From Prevotella sp. (GTDB taxonomy: Bacteria; Bacteroidota; Bacteroidia; Bacteroidales; Muribaculaceae), in NCBI GenBank assembly GCA_023662865.1, contig JAMPIK010000002.1:62001-126000 (forward strand): a DNA stretch of 64,000 nt, read 5' to 3'. Made by a program: the position numbers and the translations under genes. The notes under the pieces were generated by a model, which was given only the letters and a program-made list of their open reading frames with translations, was not told the origin of the DNA and made no database searches. This document shows positions 25,321 to 34,471 of the stretch, one piece after another. Numbering within the stretch: the stretch's first letter is position 1; each line of letters begins with the position of its first letter.

Positions 25321-25722
25321 CTAAACCTGCGTTTCCGACTCCTGAAATTGTTTTTGTGCGGAGATGATTTTCTCTACTTTAAGCAAGGAGGCCTCAACTT
25401 CAGATTCCGGCACGGGTTTCACCGCGCAATGCACCACATTCAGCCCATGCAGCTTGTCAAAGTAGGATGGATATGCCGTAAAAATAATTTTCGGCTTATC
25501 GCAGCCAATTTTGTGAAACTCGTCAATTGAGACACCATCGCACAAACGCACTCCGCTGATTATGAAGTCGGGGTTGCATCGGCATATAGTGTCTTTCATC
25601 ATCCTGACGCTGCCGCAGCAGCCGGCATTTTGAAATTCCGGACGCAGACGGCTTATTGTGCGGTCAAAATAAATTGTCGTGTAAGGTTCATCGTCAAAAA
25701 TTACGTATCGTATTTGCCTCAT
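25321..25722 (-). CDS. Stand-alone pseudo-receiver domain protein
   Basis: A 133-residue protein consisting only of a response-regulator receiver (CheY-like) fold. It keeps the acidic pair Asp10-Asp11, the switch Thr82 (IIFTAYP) and Lys102 (AVKPV). However, the phosphoacceptor position, Asp59 in the neighbouring regulator (LIFMDIEL), is glycine here (FIISGVRL, Gly57). It therefore probably cannot be phosphorylated in the usual way. It has no LytTR or other output domain. It follows the LytTR regulator gene by 128 nt on the same strand and looks like a duplicated, degenerated receiver; it may act as a binding partner of the system. Function is unknown. Confidence 0.75.
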   Translation of the reverse strand: MRQIRYVIFDDEPYTTIYFDRTISRLRPEFQNAGCCGSVRMMKDTICRCNPDFIISGVRLCDGVSIDEFHKIGCDKPKIIFTAYPSYFDKLHGLNVVHCAVKPVPESEVEASLLKVEKIISAQKQFQESETQV

Positions 25723-25850
25723 ATATCATATGTTTTACGAGGCTAAATTACACTTAACAATAATGTATGGCAAGGGAAAATCCCCGAATATGCAGCAGCA
25801 ATCCCCCGAATATGCAGATATTCCCCGCGAATTTGTCGGAAGCAGGAGCG

Positions 25851-26606
25851 TCAACGACCGAGCCAGCGCAGGAAATCATCACGCCGCGAAGCCGGAACCA
25901 CCACCTCCGTTTCACCTTCTGATGTTGATATTTTCAGCAGCAAACGCCCTCTGAAAAATTTTCCGGCAGACACTACCGAATCAATGGAAACAATGATATT
26001 GCGGGTCACGCGGAAAAACCTGTCCGGTGGCATTATCGATTCAATTTCGGCCAGATTGTCTATATTCAACATTCGTTTGCCGTTTTCCTTCAGTACGGCG
26101 TACACATAATGATCTTCGCTTATGAAGTGAGACACATCGTCAAAACGAATATAGCTGTATTTATCGCCGCTCACGGTCAGTATCCGGCATTCAGATGATT
26201 TGTTTTTATCAGATTCCAACGCGACTGTTTCCTTACGGGAGACGATATGTTCGTATTTGTCAATGGCATGGCTCAAGTCTTTTTCCGTAATCGGTTTGAG
26301 CAGATAGTCCACCCCGTTCACTTTGAATGCTTTGATGGCGTATTCATTGTAGGCGGTTGTGAATATAATCGGCACAATTGTTCCGGTGCGCTCGAATATA
26401 TTGAAGCATTTGCCGTCGCCCAACTCTATATCCATGAAAATCAAGTCTATCTCCGACTGTGATTGCAAGAAGTCTACAGCTTGCGACACACTCACACCGG
26501 TGAATACATTCTCCCATTGAGGGCGCAATTTGCTTATCATCATTCGCAGATGGTTCATGGCGAAAGGATTATCTTCTATTATCGCGTATTTGATTTGATT
26601 TTCCAT
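25851..26606 (-). CDS. LytTR-family response regulator
   Basis: A 251-residue transcription regulator. Receiver domain at residues 1-120, with acidic pair Glu11-Asp12, phosphoacceptor Asp59 (LIFMDIEL), Thr84 (IFTTAYN) and Lys104 (YLLKPI). LytTR DNA-binding domain at about 145-251, with YSYIRFDDVSHFISEDHY and the FFRVTRNIIVSIDSV motif typical of AlgR/AgrA/LytR regulators. It pairs with the histidine kinase encoded 19 nt upstream. Targets are unknown; such systems often regulate surface or cell-wall genes, and the giant surface protein gene lies next in line. Confidence 0.95.
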   Translation of the reverse strand: MENQIKYAIIEDNPFAMNHLRMMISKLRPQWENVFTGVSVSQAVDFLQSQSEIDLIFMDIELGDGKCFNIFERTGTIVPIIFTTAYNEYAIKAFKVNGVDYLLKPITEKDLSHAIDKYEHIVSRKETVALESDKNKSSECRILTVSGDKYSYIRFDDVSHFISEDHYVYAVLKENGKRMLNIDNLAEIESIMPPDRFFRVTRNIIVSIDSVVSAGKFFRGRLLLKISTSEGETEVVVPASRRDDFLRWLGR

Positions 26607-26625
26607 AAAAAGTTTTTAAGTTTGG

Positions 26626-27645
26626 TCAGTTATTGTCAATGTCTATGAACGGCACTTTCACTTCAAATATTTCATCGGTCTTTTTTACTATACACTCTTT
26701 GCCGTTGCGCCGGACAAGCTCTTTCAGATATTTCAGCCCCGTGCCGGTAGACTTTTCCATATCAGATTTGAGTTCGTCATCTTTCACCCGAAGCATATTC
26801 CTCACCACAATGCCATCGCGGTTAATTTCAATCTCCACTTTCATGGGGTATTCGCAACTCACCACATTGTGTTTGATTACATTCTCCATGAGAAGCTGCA
26901 GGCTGTAAGGCACAATGCGTTGGTCCGATACATTCTCCTTCCCTTTGATTTCTATCTCCAAACTGTTGTAATACAGTGTCCTCAATACTTCTGAATAAGG
27001 CTCGATAAAATCCAGCTCCTCCTTCACGGAGATGGTCATCTCTCCTCGGTGTGACATGATGTATCTATACATCGCGGAGAGTGAGATAATGAAATCTCTT
27101 GACTTCTCAATTTCAAGGAAAGTAAGGGAATAAAGTATGTTGAGCGAATTGAACAGAAAATGCGGGTTCACTTGCGAGCGGAGTACCTCATATCGGAGCT
27201 GCGCCGCCACTTTTTGAGAAATGGCATATTTCTGTTCCGACTGCTTGTAGTTGATTAAAAACAGAACCCCCTCGTTGAGCATGAATATCATCAGGTTTAC
27301 AACGTAAGTCTGCAACCAAAGCACTTGAGGGTGCTTGCCGACAAGGCTCGCAATGCCGATGAAAATTGAATTTACTATCAGAGGAGCGATGAAAGAGAGA
27401 ATCAAATCCAGCAGAATACGATACAGCTTTTTTCGCCGCCATTTTATGCCGTAGACAATCGCCGTGTTCAGCAGGAACAGCAGCAAAATCATGGTGCAGT
27501 TGATTGTACAGCCGATAACAAAGTCGGCGAAATCCGTATAAGCAAACAGCGTACCGTCGTAAAGCACGTTGACCGTAGCCTGATACCATAAATAGAAAAT
27601 GATAACGGCAAGAAAGTAATAAAGCCGGATTCTTTTATGTTTCAT
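26626..27645 (-). CDS. LytS/YehU-type sensor histidine kinase
   Basis: A 339-residue membrane kinase. About four hydrophobic helices occupy residues 8-132 with very short outside loops and no separate sensor domain. The His_kinase (PF06580-type) segment has QVNPHFLFNSLNIL with phosphoacceptor His162. An HATPase domain follows, with MENVIKHNV (N box) and STGTGLKYLKELV (G box). It works with the downstream LytTR regulator. The likely promoter lies at 28011-28041, beyond structured element B, so the mRNA leader would be about 360 nt and contain the element. Confidence 0.93.
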   Translation of the reverse strand: MKHKRIRLYYFLAVIIFYLWYQATVNVLYDGTLFAYTDFADFVIGCTINCTMILLLFLLNTAIVYGIKWRRKKLYRILLDLILSFIAPLIVNSIFIGIASLVGKHPQVLWLQTYVVNLMIFMLNEGVLFLINYKQSEQKYAISQKVAAQLRYEVLRSQVNPHFLFNSLNILYSLTFLEIEKSRDFIISLSAMYRYIMSHRGEMTISVKEELDFIEPYSEVLRTLYYNSLEIEIKGKENVSDQRIVPYSLQLLMENVIKHNVVSCEYPMKVEIEINRDGIVVRNMLRVKDDELKSDMEKSTGTGLKYLKELVRRNGKECIVKKTDEIFEVKVPFIDIDNN

Positions 27646-27670
27646 GTAGTTAAGTGGCTGCTCAATTTAG

Positions 27671-28001
27671 AGCTTGTTTAATAAAAAATGTGAATGTCAG
27701 GGCGGTGTATTTTTGAGCTGATTTGGCTTGTCTTGCAGGGAGCAATGCGAGCATTGTGACCGGAAAGACGAGTCAAATCAGCCAAAAAGACGCCGTGATT
27801 TAACATTCTTACATAATTTATAAATTAACTTTTTACTTCATTGAGAGTCTTGTTTCCCAAAATTACCGTTATGTCTCGCAGCTGTACCTCAGCTTTGAGC
27901 CTTTGGTTCAGTCACATAGCCTGCTATGTTCCTTCACCTGCAGCCTCAAAGCTGAGGTATATCTGCGACCCTGACGTTCACATTTTTTTATTAAACAAGC
28001 T
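27671..28001. repeat. Inverted-repeat-bounded structured element, copy B (two hairpins)
   Basis: The ends 27671-27702 and 27969-28001 are inverted repeats of 32-33 nt; 27671-27702 is identical to the reverse complement of 6062-6093. The left hairpin (27711-27789) is nearly identical to that of copy A. The right hairpin has stems TCGCAG/CTGCGA (27876-27881, 27963-27968) and a perfect 15-bp stem (27885-27899 with 27945-27959). Its apex CAGTC-ACATAGC-CT-GCTATGT-TCCTTC (27909-27935) echoes the left hairpin. Each hairpin faces outward toward its own end repeat. The element lies between the kinase gene and its promoter. Confidence 0.88.
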
Positions 28002-28010
28002 CTTAAATTG

Positions 28011-28041
28011 CAAAGTTAGTAATTTTTTTCAAAACTGCAAA
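28011..28041 (-). promoter_or_regulatory. Promoter of the two-component operon
   Basis: On the minus strand TTTG (28041-28038), 19 nt, TAACTTTG (28018-28011), a full consensus match. It is divergent from the pheT promoter, with the two upstream boxes 18 bp apart. Confidence 0.7.
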
Positions 28042-28059
28042 TTGTCAGGCTCAGCTCGA

Positions 28060-28091
28060 TTTGTGAGTGTGCGGATTTTTTTGTAATTTTG
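28060..28091 (+). promoter_or_regulatory. Promoter of pheT
   Basis: TTTG (28060-28063), 20 nt, TAATTTTG (28084-28091), a full consensus match. The leader to the ATG at 28150 is about 53 nt. Confidence 0.8.
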
Positions 28092-28149
28092 CGGTTTAGA
28101 GCGAGTATACACTTATGTGTGCTTGTTAATTATTTGATAATCAGATGTT

Positions 28150-30624
28150 ATGAATATATCATACAAGTGGCTTAAACGCTACATTGATTTTGAGCTTTCA
28201 CCCGAAGAATTGGCAGCTGCCCTTACATCTTTGGGTCTGGAATGTGACACCATAGAAGAGGTAGAGTCCATACGCGGCGGATTACGCGGTATCGTAATCG
28301 GCAAAGTGTTGACGTGTGTAGAGCACCCCAACTCCGACCATTTGCACATCACAACCTGCGATTTGGGAACCGGCGAGCCTGTACAGATAGTGTGCGGAGC
28401 TCCTAATGTGGCTGCCGGTAAGACAGTTGTCGTAGCTACTGTAGGAACAACGCTCTATGACGGAGACAAGGAGTTCCAAATCAAGAAAAGCAAGATTCGC
28501 GGTGTGGAAAGCTTCGGTATGATTTGCGCCGAAGATGAAATAGGAGTGGGTACTTCTCACGACGGCATTATGGTACTCGCTGATGCCGAAGATGTGAAGC
28601 CCGGCACACCGGCTGCCGAATACTTCAAGCTTGACAGTGACTATATGCTGGAAGTCGAGCTTACTCCCAACCGCGTAGACGGTGCATCTCATTATGGTGT
28701 GGCGCGCGACTTGAAGGCATGGCTGCATCGCCACGGCGCACCGCAAGCAGAGGTGTTTACTCCCGATGTTTCAGAGGTAAAGGCCGATAGAGCCGAAGGT
28801 GCGACCCCCGTAGAGGTGGAAGATGTGCAGGGCTGTCCGCGTTACAGCGGCATTACAGTGCGTGGTGTAAAAGTGACCGAAAGCCCCGATTGGCTCAAAT
28901 CTTTGCTTATTGCCGCCGGTCAGCGTCCCATCAACTCGATTGTTGATATAACCAACTTCGTGCTTCTCGGCATGGGTCAGCCGCTGCATTGCTTTGACTT
29001 GAACAAAGTAGCCGGACAGAAGATTGTAGTACGCACATGTCAGACCGGTACAAAATTCACTACTCTTGATGGTGTGGAACATACCCTAGATGCTTCCGAC
29101 CTTATGATTTGTGATGCTCAAAAGCCTTTGTGTATCGCCGGCGTGTTCGGCGGTCTTGACAGCGGTGTGACCGAAGCTACTACCGATGTATTCATTGAAA
29201 GTGCATACTTCAACCCTACTCGCGTTCGCAAGTCAGCTCGCAGACATGGTTTGAGCACAGATGCCTCCTTCCGTTATGAGCGAGGCACCGACCCGGATAT
29301 TACCGTATATACCGCAAAACTCGCCGCCAAGCTGATTAAAGAAATAGCCGGAGGTGAAATATGCGGCGAACCGGTAGATGTATGCTCTGCCGATGTAGAG
29401 CCATTCAAGGTTACACTCGATTTGGGTTATGCTCGCCGCCTTATTGGGAAGGATATACCGACCGATGAGATTATACAAATTCTGACATCATTGGACATCA
29501 ACATAGTGGAAGAAAACGCCGATGTCCTTGAACTGCGAGTGCCGCGGTATCGCGTTGATGTGCAGCGCCCTTGTGATGTTGTGGAGGAGATACTTCGTGT
29601 ATATGGATATAATAATGTGGAGATACCCGACCACATGGATGCAAACCTTTCCATACGTACCAATGTAGATGAAAGTTACACTCTTCAGGATAAAGTTTCC
29701 AATACACTCTCCGCTGCCGGTTTCCGCGAGATAATGAACAACTCGCTCACCGCCGTTTCCTATTATGATGAAAATGAGCAATGGCCGCGCACAGAAGGTG
29801 TTGAGCTGATGAACCCCCTTAGCTCCGACTTGGGCATTATGCGCCAAACCTTGCTGTATGGCGGTTTGGAGACCATCGCTCACAATATAAATCGCAAAGC
29901 TGCCGATTTGCGTCTGTATGAGTTCGGCAACGTATATCACCGTAACCCCGCTGCAGAAAGCACCGCCGAGAAGCCGCTCGCACCATTCAGCGAGGAGCTG
30001 CATCTGGCTTTGTGGCTTACCGGTAAAGATGTTTTGCCTTCGTGGAATACTCAGGAGCGCAAAGCCTCTGTGTTTGATTTGAAAGGTATTGTATTGAACC
30101 TGTTTGCCATTCTCGGCATACCTGGTGGAGCTGTCAAGCTCACTCAGGAAACCGACACCGTTTACAGTGCTTGTCTGCGTATCGATACTCGCTCCGGTCA
30201 GCGCATCGGCTCTCTCGGAGTCCTGAACCGCAAACAGTTACAGAAGTTCTCGATAGCACAGGAAGTGTTCTATGCCGAACTCTCATGGCCGGCAATCATG
30301 AAACTCTCCCTCAAAAACAATCCTCAATACACAGACCTGCCGCGTACACAACCCGTAATTCGCGACTTGGCTCTTCTCCTTGACAAAGCGGTAAGCTTCG
30401 CACAGGTGGAGAATATAGTCCGCTCCTCGGAGAAGAAACTTCTGCGCAAAGTGAGTCTGTTTGACGTATATGAGGGTGACAAACTCCCTGCCGGTAAGAA
30501 GAGTTATGCCATTACCATAACACTGCAAGATGATGAGAAGACCTTGCAAGACAAGCAGATAGATGCAGTGATGAATAAAATCATCTCCAATCTCCAAAAG
30601 CAGCTCGGAGCTGAACTACGCTAA
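28150..30624 (+). CDS. pheT: Phenylalanine-tRNA ligase beta subunit
   Basis: The 824-residue beta chain of the cytoplasmic alpha2beta2 enzyme that charges tRNA-Phe. Domains in order: N-terminal start MNISYKWLKRYIDF; OB-fold tRNA-binding (EMAP-like) domain at about 40-150 (VLTCVEHPNSDHLHITTCDLG in outline); B3/B4 editing domain at about 210-390 (INSIVDITNFVLLGMGQPLHCFD region); B5 domain at about 405-475; catalytic-like core; and C-terminal FDX-ACB domain at about 730-824 (PQYTDLPRTQPVIRDLALLLD). Full length. The alpha subunit gene pheS is not adjacent, which is common in Bacteroidota. yebC follows 38 nt later, probably in the same transcript. Confidence 0.97.
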   Translation: MNISYKWLKRYIDFELSPEELAAALTSLGLECDTIEEVESIRGGLRGIVIGKVLTCVEHPNSDHLHITTCDLGTGEPVQIVCGAPNVAAGKTVVVATVGTTLYDGDKEFQIKKSKIRGVESFGMICAEDEIGVGTSHDGIMVLADAEDVKPGTPAAEYFKLDSDYMLEVELTPNRVDGASHYGVARDLKAWLHRHGAPQAEVFTPDVSEVKADRAEGATPVEVEDVQGCPRYSGITVRGVKVTESPDWLKSLLIAAGQRPINSIVDITNFVLLGMGQPLHCFDLNKVAGQKIVVRTCQTGTKFTTLDGVEHTLDASDLMICDAQKPLCIAGVFGGLDSGVTEATTDVFIESAYFNPTRVRKSARRHGLSTDASFRYERGTDPDITVYTAKLAAKLIKEIAGGEICGEPVDVCSADVEPFKVTLDLGYARRLIGKDIPTDEIIQILTSLDINIVEENADVLELRVPRYRVDVQRPCDVVEEILRVYGYNNVEIPDHMDANLSIRTNVDESYTLQDKVSNTLSAAGFREIMNNSLTAVSYYDENEQWPRTEGVELMNPLSSDLGIMRQTLLYGGLETIAHNINRKAADLRLYEFGNVYHRNPAAESTAEKPLAPFSEELHLALWLTGKDVLPSWNTQERKASVFDLKGIVLNLFAILGIPGGAVKLTQETDTVYSACLRIDTRSGQRIGSLGVLNRKQLQKFSIAQEVFYAELSWPAIMKLSLKNNPQYTDLPRTQPVIRDLALLLDKAVSFAQVENIVRSSEKKLLRKVSLFDVYEGDKLPAGKKSYAITITLQDDEKTLQDKQIDAVMNKIISNLQKQLGAELR

Positions 30625-30662
30625 TTAATTTAATATCAACATAAAAAGACAAAATAACACCC

Positions 30663-31385
30663 ATGGGAAGAGCATTTGAATTCCGCAAAGCCCGCAAACT
30701 CAAACGTTGGGGCAATATGTCCCGTACATTTACACGCATCGGTAAGGAAATCACCATTGCCGCCAAGGCAGCCGGCCCCGACCCGGACATGAACCCCCGC
30801 TTGCGTATGCTTATCCACAATGCCAAGGCCGCCAATATGCCCAAAGACACTATTGAGCGTGCCATTAAGAAGGCCACTGATAAAGATTCTTCTGACTACA
30901 AGGAGATTGTTTACGAAGGATACGGCCCTCACGGTATTGCAATCGTGGTGGAAACAGCTACCGACAACAACCAGCGCACTGTGGCCAACGTGCGTTCATA
31001 CTTCAACAAGCACGGCGGCTCGCTCGGTACCTCCGGCAGCCTCTCTTTCTTGTTTGACCATAAGAGTGTCTTCCATATCAAGCCCAAAGAGGGTATGGAT
31101 CTTGAAGAACTCGAACTTGAACTTATCGACTTCGGTGCAGATGAATTTGAAGCCGATGAGGAAGAATGGGTAATCTACGGTCCGTTTGACCAGTTTGCAG
31201 CTCTGCAAAAGTACTTTGAAGAAGGCGGCTTTGAGATTGCAAGTGCCGAGTTTGAACGTATCCCGACTGACTATAAGGAGGTTACTCCCGAACAACGCGA
31301 AGCTATCGAGAAGCTACTTGAGCGCTTTGAAGACGATGAAGACGTGCAGAACGTTTTCCACAACATGAAAGAAGAAGAGGCGTAA
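30663..31385 (+). CDS. yebC: YebC/PmpR-family protein
   Basis: A 240-residue cytoplasmic member of the YebC/TACO1 family, reported as DNA-binding regulators or translation factors that help ribosomes through proline-rich stretches. The N-terminus MGRAFEFRKARKLKRWG is the Bacteroidota variant of the family start. KAANMPKDTIERAIKKA, YEGYGPHGIAIVVE and GGSLGTSGSLSFLF are family signatures; the acidic C-terminal half is also typical. It lies 38 nt after pheT and is followed by a hairpin, so the pair is probably co-transcribed. Confidence 0.95.
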   Translation: MGRAFEFRKARKLKRWGNMSRTFTRIGKEITIAAKAAGPDPDMNPRLRMLIHNAKAANMPKDTIERAIKKATDKDSSDYKEIVYEGYGPHGIAIVVETATDNNQRTVANVRSYFNKHGGSLGTSGSLSFLFDHKSVFHIKPKEGMDLEELELELIDFGADEFEADEEEWVIYGPFDQFAALQKYFEEGGFEIASAEFERIPTDYKEVTPEQREAIEKLLERFEDDEDVQNVFHNMKEEEA

Positions 31386-31405
31386 ACCCCTCTCACATAA
31401 CTATA

Positions 31406-31443
31406 AGCCGGCGAGTTGATTACGGCTCGCCGGCTCACTTTTC
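31406..31443 (+). terminator. Terminator after yebC
   Basis: AGCCGGCGAG (31406-31415) pairs perfectly with CTCGCCGGCT (31426-31435), followed by CACTTTT. The short T tract makes termination likely but not strong. Confidence 0.7.
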
Positions 31444-31459
31444 AATCACTCTTAGGACC

Positions 31460-34400
31460 ATGAGATACAGACATATATTTGTTGCCGCTTTGCTGTGTGC
31501 GAGTGCCTTTGCGCTCCATGCGGCTCCGGGCTCTACCGGAGCCGAAGAATTTTATGTGCGTGCACATGAAATGTATGCCACCGGCAATTACACCGGCGCA
31601 ATAGATCAGGCCTCCCGATATTTGCAATTGGCTCCGGCTCAATTAATGAGTACCGGAGCGGAGCGTGAACGAGCCGAATTGCTGATACTTCGCGCGGCAT
31701 TGATGCACGGAGATTTGCAACAAGCTATCAATAAGGCAGATGCGTTTGTCAGAAACAACGCCGGCTCTCCGCTCGCCTCAAATGCACTTTGGGTTAAAGC
31801 GGAGGCTCTCTTCCATGCCGGAAAATTTGCCGAAGCTGTTAATGTGTACGACTCTTTGCCGTTTGACACATTCAGCCGGGCAGACAAAGAGGCCGGCCTT
31901 TTCCATTTTGCTGTATCTCAAGCCGAATCCGGCGTTTACAATAAAGAGCTTTTCATGAACCTGCTCGGCACTTCTTTCACAGACGATGCCCTGTTCTATA
32001 TAGCTTATATTGACTATATTTCAAACGATTTGGATAATGCCCTGAACGGATTTTCAGCCGTATCGGAATATGCTGCCGAACGCCTCGGTACAGACTTCTT
32101 CATCGGACAGATATTTTTTAAACAAGGGGATTATCCGAAAGTGCTTGACAATGAGACGGCTATACTCGCCGCCGCTCGCCGGCTTGAGCGCAACGACAAT
32201 ACCCACGAGGCCGAGGCTCACAGAATAATCGGTGAGGCCGCTTACCATTCCGGCAATCTTGACAAAGCTCGGGAGTCTCTCGGTCGGCATATTGAATCCG
32301 ATGCCAATCAAGGCAGCGAGTCAGCTCGCTATATACTTGGAGTAATGGCTTATGACAATGGTGATTACACAGCGGCTGATGAATGGTTTTCGCCGATTGC
32401 AAGCAATAAGAGCTTGTTAGGGCAAAGTGCCTCGCTCTATATGGGGCAAAGTGCCGCTCGCCGGGGTGATTATACCGCCGCTGCCATCTACTTTGACCGC
32501 GCCGCCAATATGCCTTACAGCAGCAGTGTAGCCGAAACGGCCTTATACGATTATGCCGCCTCCGTGGCTGCCGGCGGTCGCGTACCTTTCGGCTCGGCAA
32601 GCACCCTGCTTGAAGAGTTCGGAAATCGTTATCCCGACTCCAAGTATGCCCCTGTTATTGACAAATATCTCGCCCTCGGCTATCTGGCCGAGAAGCGTTA
32701 TCGCAAGGCTCTTGACAAGCTTGACAAGATTAAACATCCCACAGAGGAGGTGCGCACACTCACGCGCCGCACTCTTTATGAACTCGGCACTTCCGAGCTC
32801 GCCGCCGGACGCCCTTCCGAGGCTGAATACTATCTTAGACGTGCCGCCGCCTCCAGCTCAAACGACAGTGCCGCGGTATCTTCACGCCTGTGGCTTGCCG
32901 AGTCTCTTTACGCACAGAAGAAATACCCCGAGGCCATCACCGCTTACAGACAATTCTTGAAAGATGCATCTTCTTCCGACACCAACCGCGCCTCAGCGTA
33001 TTACAATATGGCATACGCCCTTTATCAGCTGGGTGACTACAAATCATGTCGCACCGCGTTAGATAATGCTTTGAAAGTTAAGGGTACCGGCGCACTCTCG
33101 CAGGCATTGCGTACCGATGCGCTCCTCAGATGCGCAGACTGCGACAACTATCTCGGCAATGTGCGCGAGGCGCTGACGGCCTATCGGCAACTCGCATATG
33201 ACAGTGATGATGCAGGCTCCGATTATGCAGCTCTGCAAGCCGCTTGTCTGCAAGGTATCCTCGGCGACAACAAGGCCAAACGGTACGCACTGGAACAAAT
33301 GCTTGCCAAGTGGCCCGACAGTCCGTGGTCTCAACAAGCCTATTATGAACTGGCCGAAGCGTGTCTGAACACCAGCGATTTCTCCGAGGCTCTGAAAGCG
33401 CAACAAAGGCTGCAAGCCACCGCTCCCGAATCGGCCATGCTCCGCGAAAGCAAGCTCAATCTTGCAGCCGCTTATTTGCGTGCAAATGAACCGGATAAGG
33501 CAATTGATACGTATAAAGGCGTTATCAAAGACTGGCCGTCAAGCTCGCAAGCAGATGTTGCGTCACAAGCCCTTCAAAATCTATACGCACGCAAGGGGCA
33601 GCTAAACGACTTTATGCAGTTCCTTGCAAGTGTGCCCGGTGCGCGTACTCCCGAGGCCTCCGAAATGGACGAACTCTCTTATGTGAATGCAACCGCTGCG
33701 CTGGAGAGAGACCCTCTCAACGGTACCGGTATGGAGAAATATATCGCCGCCTTTCCCAACGGACGCTATATGCCCGATGCTTTGTTGGCTTTGGCTAATG
33801 TTTCTCTGGCTTTGCGTATGTCTGACAAGGCTTTGGAATATATCGACAAGATTCTCAACAATTATTCCGACAACGATGCCACCCTTTCCGCCCTGATTCT
33901 CAAAGGAGAGATATTGGCTGCAAAAGATCGTAAACCGGAGGCTGCCGAGGCTTATCTCCGTTTGCTCTCCGCCGGAGGCGCCGCATATGCTCCCGAAGCA
34001 TACAAGGGGCTGATTTTCACAGCTGCCAATCCCTCCGAAGCTCTCGCGTATATTGATAAATATCTGAATCTCACCACTCTCAATGAAGAAGAACGCTCCG
34101 AGGCTCTCTCTCTTAAAGCTGATTGCATGATTGCTATGGGTAACAATGCCGAGGCTCTTTCATTGCTCAAATCCCTCGCCGCCGACACCTCTACCGAGCA
34201 GGGTGGGGCGGCCGTGGTGAAAATGGCACAGATTTATCTGAAGGAGGGCAACCCCAAAGAAGCCGAGAAACTAATGCTCGCCTTTACGGCAAACGGCTGT
34301 GATGATGTCGATACTTTGGCTCGCGGATACATCGCTTTGGCAGACGCATATGCAGCACAAGGCAACAAACGCCGCGCTTATCAATACTATGAGTCGTTGG

Positions 34401-34471
34401 GTAAGAACTACCCCGGCAACAATCCCGAAATTGAAAAACTTATAGCCAACGGAAAAAAGACCAATAAATGA
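31460..34471 (+). CDS. Exported tetratricopeptide-repeat protein
   Basis: A 1,003-residue secreted or periplasmic protein with a signal peptide (residues 1-21, ending HAA) followed almost wholly by TPR-like helical pairs (for example NYTGAIDQASRYLQLAP, SEAEYYLRRAAASS, YPEAITAYRQFLKDA, GNPKEAEKLMLAF). Such proteins are scaffolds. It overlaps the next gene by 4 nt (ATGA), so the TPR protein and the outer-membrane barrel protein are coupled and probably work together at the outer membrane. The pairing resembles TPR/barrel export or assembly systems, but the substrate is unknown. Confidence 0.88.
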   Translation: MRYRHIFVAALLCASAFALHAAPGSTGAEEFYVRAHEMYATGNYTGAIDQASRYLQLAPAQLMSTGAERERAELLILRAALMHGDLQQAINKADAFVRNNAGSPLASNALWVKAEALFHAGKFAEAVNVYDSLPFDTFSRADKEAGLFHFAVSQAESGVYNKELFMNLLGTSFTDDALFYIAYIDYISNDLDNALNGFSAVSEYAAERLGTDFFIGQIFFKQGDYPKVLDNETAILAAARRLERNDNTHEAEAHRIIGEAAYHSGNLDKARESLGRHIESDANQGSESARYILGVMAYDNGDYTAADEWFSPIASNKSLLGQSASLYMGQSAARRGDYTAAAIYFDRAANMPYSSSVAETALYDYAASVAAGGRVPFGSASTLLEEFGNRYPDSKYAPVIDKYLALGYLAEKRYRKALDKLDKIKHPTEEVRTLTRRTLYELGTSELAAGRPSEAEYYLRRAAASSSNDSAAVSSRLWLAESLYAQKKYPEAITAYRQFLKDASSSDTNRASAYYNMAYALYQLGDYKSCRTALDNALKVKGTGALSQALRTDALLRCADCDNYLGNVREALTAYRQLAYDSDDAGSDYAALQAACLQGILGDNKAKRYALEQMLAKWPDSPWSQQAYYELAEACLNTSDFSEALKAQQRLQATAPESAMLRESKLNLAAAYLRANEPDKAIDTYKGVIKDWPSSSQADVASQALQNLYARKGQLNDFMQFLASVPGARTPEASEMDELSYVNATAALERDPLNGTGMEKYIAAFPNGRYMPDALLALANVSLALRMSDKALEYIDKILNNYSDNDATLSALILKGEILAAKDRKPEAAEAYLRLLSAGGAAYAPEAYKGLIFTAANPSEALAYIDKYLNLTTLNEEERSEALSLKADCMIAMGNNAEALSLLKSLAADTSTEQGGAAVVKMAQIYLKEGNPKEAEKLMLAFTANGCDDVDTLARGYIALADAYAAQGNKRRAYQYYESLGKNYPGNNPEIEKLIANGKKTNK

